Assembly (NCBI GenBank): GCA_020247085.1
Contig: JADCJJ010000570.1
Location: 1-38,921 of the forward strand
DNA from: Myxococcaceae bacterium
GTDB lineage: Bacteria; Myxococcota; Myxococcia; Myxococcales; Myxococcaceae
Length of the DNA stretch: 38,921 nt
Direction: 5' to 3'
Each line of letters opens with the position of its first letter. The first letter of the stretch is position 1. The position numbers and the translations under genes were made by a program. The notes beneath the pieces are model-generated. The model made no database searches and had not been told where the DNA came from. It saw only the letters and a list, made by a program, of their open reading frames with translations. Shown here piece after piece: positions 26,035 through 32,504 of the stretch.

Positions 26035-27314
26035 GGGGCTGGCGCGCCTCCGCGCAGCTCGGCCAGCACCTGCGCCGCGCGCTCTGGCCGGTAGCACCGC
26101 TCGGTCGAGAGGCGCGCGGCGACGGCCGGTCCCTCGGCGGCGACGCGCCGCGCGTACAGCGCCATGTGGCCGCGGTTGATGCCCTCGGTCGACCGCGCCC
26201 GCAGCGCCGCGAGGTTCGAGGCCAGCCCCGCGGCCGCCGCCAGCACGCCCAGGTCCGTCGCCGACGAGACGCGCGCCAGCTCGAGCGCCAACCGCACGCC
26301 CGCGTGGTTGCGCGCCGCCCCGCCCACCATCGAGGTGGCGAGCGGCAGCGTCAGCTCGCCCGAGAGGGCCTCGCCGTCGCAGCGCCAGCGGGTGAGCGGC
26401 GCGGAGGCACCGCCCCGGCAGGCGTAGGCGTGCGCCCCGGCCTCGACGGCGCGCCAGTCGTTTCCGAAGGCGAGCAGCACCGCGTCGACGCCGTTCATCA
26501 CGCCCTTGTTGTGGGTGACGGCCCGGTACACGTCGGACTCGGCGAAGCGCTGCGCCTCGACGACGCGGCGCGCCACCAGCCCGCCGTCGGGGAAGTCGGC
26601 CGTCGCGAGGGCCGCCACCGGCACGCGGCAGCGCACCGTCACCTTCAGGCGGTCGGCGAGGTTGGTGAGAAGGCGCAGGCCCGCACGCCCGCCCGTCAGC
26701 GCCTCGAGCGACGGCGCCAGGCCCTCGGCCACCGTGTTGACGGTGTTGGCACCCATGGCGTCACGCACGTCGACGTGCACGTGCACCACCAGGCCGTCGC
26801 CGACGAGCCGCACCTCGAGCTCGCGGGCGCCGCCGCCCCGCGCCACCATCGAAGGAATGAGGGCGTCGGCCTCGGCCAGCAGCGCCGGGGCCGCGGCGAG
26901 GAGCCGAGCGCGCGCGCTGGCGACGTCGGCCACCTCGAGCAGCTGCACCCGGCACGTCAGCACCGGCGCGGCGGCCTCGCTGGCGAAGCCGCCGCCTTCG
27001 CGCACCAGCCGCGCTGCTCCGCTCGCCGCGGCCACGATGCCCGGCTCCTCGACGCTCATCGGCACCACGCGGTCGACGCCATCGACCCGGAAGTTGAGCG
27101 CCACGGTGAGCGGGAGCGCGTGCAGGCCGATGACGTTCTCGCTCATCGCGTCGGCGTCGGCCTCATTGAGCCCCCCGCCCGCCTGCTCCAGCGCCCGCGC
27201 GCGCTCGCTCGACAGCCACGTCGAGTCCACCAGGCGCTGCCGGCGCGCCCGCCCGTCGAGCCGAAGGAAACCCGGGAGCCTCGCGCTCTTCGGGACCCGC
27301 TCGAGCACGCTCAC
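26031..27314 (-). CDS. mvaA: Hydroxymethylglutaryl-CoA reductase, class II (Pseudomonas mevalonii type)
   Basis: The 427-residue protein is the length of the P. mevalonii enzyme and keeps its catalytic set at matching spacing: E90 (E83), K270 (K267), D286 (D283) and H383 (H381). Motifs seen are S-E-N-V-I-G, D-A-M-G-A-N-T-V-N-T, T-H-N-K-G-V-M-N-G and R-G-H-M-A-L. It interconverts HMG-CoA and mevalonate; in the synthetic direction it feeds isoprenoid supply. The GTG start at 27314 overlaps the crtB stop as GTGA and is preceded by GGGAGG. Sitting inside the carotenoid operon, it would raise mevalonate flux when the operon is induced. Class II enzymes can also work catabolically, but the context argues for synthesis. 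Confidence 0.9.
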   Translation of the reverse strand: MSVLERVPKSARLPGFLRLDGRARRQRLVDSTWLSSERARALEQAGGGLNEADADAMSENVIGLHALPLTVALNFRVDGVDRVVPMSVEEPGIVAAASGAARLVREGGGFASEAAAPVLTCRVQLLEVADVASARARLLAAAPALLAEADALIPSMVARGGGARELEVRLVGDGLVVHVHVDVRDAMGANTVNTVAEGLAPSLEALTGGRAGLRLLTNLADRLKVTVRCRVPVAALATADFPDGGLVARRVVEAQRFAESDVYRAVTHNKGVMNGVDAVLLAFGNDWRAVEAGAHAYACRGGASAPLTRWRCDGEALSGELTLPLATSMVGGAARNHAGVRLALELARVSSATDLGVLAAAAGLASNLAALRARSTEGINRGHMALYARRVAAEGPAVAARLSTERCYRPERAAQVLAELRGGAPAP

Positions 27315-28369
27315 GAGGCCTCCCGCCGGGGCAGGAACGCCTCGAGGCGCGGGAGCGGCACGTCGTCGCGCGCGCCCCGGGCGCCCGGGTTCGGGGTGAG
27401 CAGCACGCCGGCAGCCCGCAGCAGCTTGCCGCCCAGCGGAAGGTGGGCGCGCGCCCGGAAGACGTCGAAGCCACGGCGCTCGATGTCCGAGAGGATGGCG
27501 CCGTACACCGCCGCCATGAGGCGCACCACCCGCTGGCTGCCGAAGCCGCGCAGGTCGGGCACGCCAAAGAGCGCGCGCCGGTAGAAGGCCCGGGCCCGGG
27601 CCACCTGGAACTGCATGAACGCCGTCCATTCGCGCCAGCGGCCGGCGGGCACCGGCGCGCCGTGGCGCCAGGCCTCAAGCTCGGCGTGCCCGAGACCGAA
27701 CGCGGCCAGCTCGTCCGCCGGCAGGTAGACCCGGCCGCGCGCCAGGTCCTCCTTCACGTCGCGCAAGATGTTGGTGAGCTGCATCGCCACGCCGAGGTCG
27801 GCGGCGAAAGGCAGGCAGCGGTCGTCGGCGTGGCCCAGCACCGGCGTCATCATCTCGCCGACGACGCCCGCCACCCGGTAGCAGTACTGGTGCAGCTCGC
27901 CGAACGTCGCGTAACGCACCTTCGACAGGTCCATCTCCATGCCCGAGATGAGCTCCTGGAAGGGCCGCTCGGGGATGCCATAGCGCGCCACCGTGTCGCG
28001 GAAGGCGGCGGCCTCGGACTCGTGCCAGGGCAGCTCTCTCCACGAGGCAGCCGGCGTGCCGCCGTAGAGCGACGACACCGCGGCCCGGGCGAGCGACAGC
28101 CGCTGCGCCAGGGTGGCCGGCGCGCCGGCAGGAGCCGACACCGTGCCGTCGCCCCGGTTGTCTCCGTCGACCAGGTCGTCGAGGCGCCGGCAGAAGGCGT
28201 AGAGCGCGAACGCGCCCCGGCGCCGCGCGCCGAACAGCACCACGCTCGAGAAGAAGAACGAGCGCGCGTGCTGCCGCGTCAGGGCCTTCGCCCGCGCGTA
28301 CCCCTCGGACAGCATCGCCGACGGTGCCGCCTCCGGTCCCACGGCCAGCGCGGTAGCCGAGCCCATCAT
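27311..28369 (-). CDS. crtB: Phytoene synthase
   Basis: The 352-residue squalene/phytoene synthase family enzyme condenses two GGPP to phytoene. Both aspartate-rich motifs are present: R-R-L-D-D-L-V-D near residue 70 and N-I-L-R-D-V-K-E-D near residue 210. The R-x-H-A-R-S-F-F start of the domain and Y-C-Y-R-V-A-G-V-V-G are also clear. The start is the first ATG of ATGATG at 28369, with GGAGG seven bases upstream; that ATG overlaps the stop of a 58-residue ORF (ATGA). The stop overlaps the HMG-CoA reductase start. Confidence 0.95.
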   Translation of the reverse strand: MMGSATALAVGPEAAPSAMLSEGYARAKALTRQHARSFFFSSVVLFGARRRGAFALYAFCRRLDDLVDGDNRGDGTVSAPAGAPATLAQRLSLARAAVSSLYGGTPAASWRELPWHESEAAAFRDTVARYGIPERPFQELISGMEMDLSKVRYATFGELHQYCYRVAGVVGEMMTPVLGHADDRCLPFAADLGVAMQLTNILRDVKEDLARGRVYLPADELAAFGLGHAELEAWRHGAPVPAGRWREWTAFMQFQVARARAFYRRALFGVPDLRGFGSQRVVRLMAAVYGAILSDIERRGFDVFRARAHLPLGGKLLRAAGVLLTPNPGARGARDDVPLPRLEAFLPRREAS

Positions 28370-28542
28370 CGTCCGCCCTCCGCCGCGCCAGAGGAGCTGC
28401 GCCCGAACTCCTCGGCCCCCGCGGGGCGGGCCCACGCCTCGACTGGCCCCGAGCCCACCACCACCTTTGCGAGCGCCGCGCGCGCACGCACCCGGGGCCC
28501 GAGCGCCTCGACGGGCGGCGCGCTGGCGGAGGGCGCGCGCAT
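28366..28542 (-). CDS. Candidate small protein between crtIb and crtB (58 residues)
   Basis: The gap between crtIb and crtB holds a 58-codon frame whose ATG (28542-28540) shares a base with the crtIb stop (TGATG). Its TGA (28368-28366) overlaps the first ATG of crtB (ATGA). Both junctions are the kind used at every other boundary of this operon, so ribosomes would pass from crtIb through it to crtB. The product is Ala/Pro/Gly-rich with a basic centre (G-P-R-V-R-A-R-A-A-L-A-K-V-V-V-G) and no membrane helix; I recognise no family. It may be a real small protein, or a translated spacer whose role is only coupling. Comparison with relatives would separate these. Confidence 0.5.
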   Translation of the reverse strand: MRAPSASAPPVEALGPRVRARAALAKVVVGSGPVEAWARPAGAEEFGRSSSGAAEGGR

Positions 28543-30098
28543 CAGGCCTGCGCCTCCAGCCGCGCCGCCGCGGGCAACGACACCTCGGCCGACGGCGCAC
28601 CGCCGCCGACGCGCCCGGCCGGCTTCACCGACGCGCGCTGCGCGATGGCGCTCACGCAGAGGTCGGCCGAGATCATCACGGTCGGCACGCCGGTGCCCGG
28701 CTGCACCGAGGCGCCGCAGTAGAAGAGGTCGCCGATGCGGTCGTCCCACACCTTCGGGCGGAACGGCCCGATCTGGAACATGTTCTGTGCCAGCCCGAAG
28801 TTCGAGCCGCGCTCGAGGTTGAGCTGCGCCTCCCAGTCGTCGGGGGTGATGACGCGCTCGACCTCGACGTCCCGCTCGAGCGAGCCGAGGCCGAGCTCGG
28901 CGAGGCGGGCGAAGACCTTCGCGCGCACCTTCGGCCCCTCGACCTTCCAGTCGAGGTGCGGCGCGCGGTGCGGCACCGGCACCAGCACGTAGAGCGCGTC
29001 CTTGCCCGGCGGCGCCATCGACGGGTCCGTGTGCGCAGGCGCGTTGACGTAGAAGCTCGGGTCGTCGGGCACCTTCAGGTCTTCGAAGATGTCGCGGAAG
29101 CTGCCCTCAAAGTCGCGCCCGAAGTACACGTTGTGATGGAGCAGCTCGTCGTAGCGGCGCTTGACGCCGAGGTAGAGCATGTAGCCCGACGACGTGTACC
29201 GCTTCTTCTCGAGTTCTGGCCGGCTCGACACGGCCTGGTCGATGAGGTGCTTGGCCGCCCACGGGTAGTCGGCGTTGCACACCACGACATCGGCCCGCTC
29301 CCGGGTGCCGTCGGCGAGCGTCACCCCGGCGGCGCGGCCCTGCTCGACGTCGACGCGGCGCACCTCGCGGCGGTAGTGCAGCTTCACGCCGAGTTCGAGA
29401 CACACCTTCTCAAGCGCCCGAGGGATGGCGCCCATGCCGCCCTTCGGGTACCAGATGCCGACGGCGAGCTCGGTGTAGGGCAGCAGCGAGAAGACCGCCG
29501 GCGCCTCGAAGGGCGACACGCCCAGGTACATCGTCTGGAAGGACATCGTCTGGCGCAGCCGCTCGTCGCGGAACGACTTCGACACCTGGCTGAAGAGCCG
29601 CTGGTGCGCCCCGATGCGGAAGATGTGCGGCAGGTTCGCCGGCGTGAGGAACTGCGGCAGCGAGTCGAAGTGTCTGGTGACGAAGCGCTCGAGCGAGGTG
29701 TCGTGGCGGTCGCGGCCCTTCGCGAGGAAGCGCAGGTAGCGCTCGAAGCTGCCCGGCTCGAGGCGCTCGAGCTCGTCGCGCATGCGCGTCAGCTCGCTGG
29801 TGAGCGTGATGGTCGAGTCGTCACGGAAGGTGACGCGGTAGTTGGGGTCGCAGCGCGTGAGCGTGAGGTAGTCGGCCAGCTTCCGCCCCACCGAGGCGAA
29901 GGCCTGCTCGAAGACGAACGGCATCAGCATGATGGTGGGCCCGAGGTCCCACGTGAAGCCGCCGGCCTCGACGCGCCCGCACCTGCCGCCGGGCACGTCG
30001 AGCTTCTCGTAGAGATCCACCTGCCAGCCCTGGTGGGCGAGCTTCATCGCGGCGGTGAGCCCGCCGACGCCGGCGCCGATGACGAGGGCGCGGCTCAC
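28542..30098 (-). CDS. crtIb: Phytoene desaturase (CrtI family)
   Basis: The 518-residue flavoprotein begins with V-I-G-A-G-V-G-G-L-T-A-A (residues 6-17), then Y-E-K-L-D-V-P-G-G-R-C-G and W-D-L-G-P-T-I-M. It ends with Y-C-G-A-S-V-Q-P-G-T-G-V-P-T-V-M, the FAD-binding CrtI signature, and a C-terminal membrane-binding tail. It introduces double bonds into phytoene. As second gene after crtE it matches the position of crtIb in the M. xanthus carB operon, which is why I use that symbol. The GTG start at 30098 overlaps the crtE stop as GTGA. Confidence 0.9.
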   Translation of the reverse strand: MSRALVIGAGVGGLTAAMKLAHQGWQVDLYEKLDVPGGRCGRVEAGGFTWDLGPTIMLMPFVFEQAFASVGRKLADYLTLTRCDPNYRVTFRDDSTITLTSELTRMRDELERLEPGSFERYLRFLAKGRDRHDTSLERFVTRHFDSLPQFLTPANLPHIFRIGAHQRLFSQVSKSFRDERLRQTMSFQTMYLGVSPFEAPAVFSLLPYTELAVGIWYPKGGMGAIPRALEKVCLELGVKLHYRREVRRVDVEQGRAAGVTLADGTRERADVVVCNADYPWAAKHLIDQAVSSRPELEKKRYTSSGYMLYLGVKRRYDELLHHNVYFGRDFEGSFRDIFEDLKVPDDPSFYVNAPAHTDPSMAPPGKDALYVLVPVPHRAPHLDWKVEGPKVRAKVFARLAELGLGSLERDVEVERVITPDDWEAQLNLERGSNFGLAQNMFQIGPFRPKVWDDRIGDLFYCGASVQPGTGVPTVMISADLCVSAIAQRASVKPAGRVGGGAPSAEVSLPAAARLEAQA

Positions 30099-31165
30099 CG
30101 GGCCCTCCGCACCATGCGGGCGATGAGGCCGTCGAGCACCACCCGGGCGCCAGAGGCCGCGGGCAGGGCCTGGAGCGTGCGCCGGGCCGAGCGCGTCATG
30201 CGCTCGATGACGCGCTGGGTGGCCTCGCGCCCGCCCCAGTGGTCGACCTCGCGCCGGGCCGCCGCGAGCGCCCTCGCGTCACGCAGGTCGCCGTCCCACA
30301 ACTGCTCGAGCCGGGCGCGGCCGGCGGCGTCGGCCCGCGTCCACGCCGCCACCACGGGGAACGTGCGCTTGCCCTCGACGAAGTCACCGCCGCCATCCTT
30401 CCCCGCGACGGCGTCGTCGCCGAAGAGGCCGATGACGTCGTCGCGCAGCTGAAAGGCGAGGCCCACCTGCCGCCCGACGCGCTCGAGCTGCTCGAGCAGG
30501 CCCTTGTCGGCGCCGCCCAGCATCGCGCCGGCGATGAGCGGCGCCACGAACCCGTAGCGGGCCGTCTTCAAGTTCGCGACCTTCAGCGTCTGGAACAGGT
30601 TCACCTCGGCCAGCGGCGTGCGCGCCAGGTCGATGTCGAGGTACTGACCGACCGCCGTGTGTCGGCAGATGCTCATCATGTACCGCGTCGCCTCGGGGGC
30701 GCGCGGCAGCCCGGAGCCGAGCATCACCTCGACGGCCCGCGAGTAGACGTGGTCGCCCACGACGACGGCCAGGTCCTCGCCCGACTTCCCCGCCGACAGC
30801 ACGCGGTGCAGCGCCGGGCCACCCCGCCGCACCGCCGCCCGGTCGGCCACGTCGTCGTGGATCAACATGAAGGTGTGCAGCAGCTCGAGCCCGGCCGAAA
30901 ACGCCTGCACCCCCGCCGGAACCCCCGAGCCCAGGCCACCGGCCGCGAACGCCCATCCCGACACCAGCAGCGTCGGCCGCACCCGCTTCGCCGGCCGCAG
31001 CGTGTAGGCCCGCAGCTCGACCATCGCGCGCGACCAGCGCGGGTCCATGGCCGCCTCGTCGGGCAGCACCAGGGCCTCGGCGAGCGCGCGCTCGAGCTCG
31101 CCCTGAAACGCCGCCAGCGCGGCCTCGGCACCCATTGGAATCGTCGATGTGGCGATGCTCGTCAT
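30095..31165 (-). CDS. crtE: Geranylgeranyl diphosphate synthase
   Basis: This 356-residue polyprenyl synthase has K60-R-V-R-P, the first aspartate motif H-D104-D-V-A-D108, and F-Q-L-R-D242-D-V-I-G as the second; the latter ends in Gly, as in some GGPP synthases. Other conserved pieces are G-D-H and K-T-A-type L-K-T-A near residue 200. It makes GGPP for phytoene synthase. I chose the ATG at 31165, which is preceded by AAAGGA about nine bases upstream; longer frames upstream run through the divergent gene. It is the first gene of the light-type operon, with a leader of about 50 bp after the operator region. Confidence 0.93.
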   Translation of the reverse strand: MTSIATSTIPMGAEAALAAFQGELERALAEALVLPDEAAMDPRWSRAMVELRAYTLRPAKRVRPTLLVSGWAFAAGGLGSGVPAGVQAFSAGLELLHTFMLIHDDVADRAAVRRGGPALHRVLSAGKSGEDLAVVVGDHVYSRAVEVMLGSGLPRAPEATRYMMSICRHTAVGQYLDIDLARTPLAEVNLFQTLKVANLKTARYGFVAPLIAGAMLGGADKGLLEQLERVGRQVGLAFQLRDDVIGLFGDDAVAGKDGGGDFVEGKRTFPVVAAWTRADAAGRARLEQLWDGDLRDARALAAARREVDHWGGREATQRVIERMTRSARRTLQALPAASGARVVLDGLIARMVRRAR

Positions 31166-31211
31166 TTCGAGAATCCTTTCGCGGCGCTTGGATGCCGGGG
31201 AGGGCGACGCG

Positions 31212-31250
31212 TTGCAGGGTTCGTACAACCTTTGTATAGCTGTCGTCCAA
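31212..31250. promoter_or_regulatory. Divergent promoter region with putative CarH operator
   Basis: A perfect inverted repeat TACAA-CCT-TTGTA lies at 31224-31236. On the crtE strand the same bases read TATACA then TGTACG, exactly 11 bp apart, with weaker matches (TGGACG, TGCAAC) one further step on each side. The CarH operator is described as 11-bp-spaced repeats of a TnTACA-like half-site. For the plus-strand gene, TTGCAG (31212) and TATAGC (31235) are spaced 17 bp, and the start ATG lies only 10 bp after, so the message would be nearly leaderless. For crtE, TTGGAC (31250-31245) with TGTACG (31227-31222) is a weaker candidate. A repressor here would block both directions. Confidence 0.55.
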
Positions 31251-31792
31251 TGCGGCGCGCAGCAATCAGATCCACGGCGCTGGTGGTGGCGCTGGTGGTG
31301 GCGCCGCTGGCGCTGGCGAACGGAGGCCCTGTCTTGGACGCAACCGTCGAGAATTCGAGTGGTTCTCACACCCGGCTGAGCACGCTGTGGCAGCGCCCGA
31401 CGGTGCTCTTCTACGAAGACCGGGACTCGACAGCGCTCAACCAGCACGTGAAGGACGCGCTGACGGAGCGGGCCCGGCAGCCGGGGTTGGCTCAGCAGGT
31501 GTCGGTGGTGGCGGTGGCGAACGTCGCCGCGTGGGACTGGTTCCCAGCGCGGAATTTCGTGCTCGCCGCGGTGAAGGACATCGAGAAGAAGTTCAACCTG
31601 CCCGTCTTCCTCGACTTCAAGGGGTCGCTGTCGAGCGCCCCGTGGAACCTGCCGTCGAACTCGTCGACGGTGCTGGTGCTCGACCCCAGCGGCCGCGCGG
31701 TGTGGCGCGCCCAGGGCCGGCTGAGCCTGGCGAAGGTCGACGAGCTCTTCGCCGAGCTCGAGCGGCTGGTGTTCGGGCACGCCACGCACTGA
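31250..31792 (+). CDS. Secreted thioredoxin-fold protein without redox cysteines
   Basis: The 180-residue protein begins with a signal peptide (positive start M-R-R-A-A-I-R, hydrophobic core to about residue 23, A-L-A-N cleavage region). The mature part has the thioredoxin-like order: R-P-T-V-L-F-Y-E-D strand, helix, V-S-V-V-A-V-A-N-V strand, S-T-V-L-V-L-D-P-S-G-R-A-V-W strand pair and final helix, similar to YtfJ-like proteins. It contains no cysteine, so it cannot be a classical redox thioredoxin. It diverges from the carotenoid operon with only 84 bp between start codons and shares the likely operator. Its role is unknown; oxidative or light-stress protection is a contextual guess. Confidence 0.68.
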   Translation: MRRAAIRSTALVVALVVAPLALANGGPVLDATVENSSGSHTRLSTLWQRPTVLFYEDRDSTALNQHVKDALTERARQPGLAQQVSVVAVANVAAWDWFPARNFVLAAVKDIEKKFNLPVFLDFKGSLSSAPWNLPSNSSTVLVLDPSGRAVWRAQGRLSLAKVDELFAELERLVFGHATH

Positions 31793-31823
31793 GCGGCGCC
31801 GCGCCGGGGGGCGCGCGCCGCAA

Positions 31824-31858
31824 TTGTCCACTGACAAGAGAACCGGAAGGTCTATCCT
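31824..31858 (+). promoter_or_regulatory. tetR promoter with palindromic operator candidate
   Basis: CTGACA (31831) and TATCCT (31853) are spaced 16 bp, a good sigma-70-type pair. The ATG follows 9 bp later, so the message would be close to leaderless; no ribosome-binding site is seen. An inverted repeat TTGTC-CACT-GACAA (31824-31837) overlaps the minus-35 box and is a natural site for autorepression by the TetR protein encoded downstream. Confidence 0.45.
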
Positions 31859-31867
31859 CTCCGCGTC

Positions 31868-32503
31868 ATGAAACGCGCCCCGACGAAGCGAGCCATCAAG
31901 CAGGACCGCGCCGTGAAGACTCGGCACGAGATCCTCAACTCGGCCATCACGCTCTTCGCGCGCCGCGGCATCCTGGCGACGACGATGGCCGAGCTGGCGC
32001 GGGCGATCCACATGACGCCGGGGGCGCTCTACTGGCACTTCCCGACGAAGGAGGACCTGCTGCTAGCGGCCATCGAGGAGCTACACCAGCGCTTCGTCGC
32101 CAGCTTCGAGCCGATGCTGGCCCAGGCGTCGAAGATGACGGCGTTTCAGCAGCTGCAGTCGTTCGTCGAGCACACCGGCCGCTTCCTGCAGGACAACCGC
32201 GAGCACGGCATCTTCTACGGCATGGTGGGCGCCGAGGCGGCCGAGAACTCGGAGGACGTCGCCCAGGCGCTGCGCGACGCGCTGCAGGTGTACGTGCAGG
32301 CGGTGGCGAACATCATTCGCTACGGCCAGACGAAGACGAAGGAGTTCCGGGAAGACGTCGACGCCGCGACGCTGGCCAACGCCATCATCTTCGGGAACAT
32401 CGGCCTGGTGGTGCAGCACAACCTGTTCCGCGAGTCGCTGTCATACCAGCCGATGGTGCAGACGCTGTCGACGATGGTGCTCGACGGCGTGCGGCGAAGG
32501 TAG
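31868..32503 (+). CDS. TetR-family transcriptional regulator
   Basis: The 211-residue protein has the TetR N-terminal domain: R-H-E-I-L-N-S-A-I-T-L-F-A-R-R-G at 19-34, and a helix-turn-helix at about 36-60 with M-A-E-L-A-R-A-I-H-M-T-P-G-A-L-Y-W-H-F and K-E-D-L-L. The rest is an all-helical ligand domain of the AcrR/FadR type. It has a basic N-terminal arm (M-K-R-A-P-T-K-R). It is convergent with the beta-helix gene, with one base between the stops. The ligand and targets are unknown; the palindrome in its promoter suggests autoregulation, and the upstream thioredoxin-fold gene is also a possible target. Confidence 0.92.
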   Translation: MKRAPTKRAIKQDRAVKTRHEILNSAITLFARRGILATTMAELARAIHMTPGALYWHFPTKEDLLLAAIEELHQRFVASFEPMLAQASKMTAFQQLQSFVEHTGRFLQDNREHGIFYGMVGAEAAENSEDVAQALRDALQVYVQAVANIIRYGQTKTKEFREDVDAATLANAIIFGNIGLVVQHNLFRESLSYQPMVQTLSTMVLDGVRRR

Positions 32504-32504
32504 C

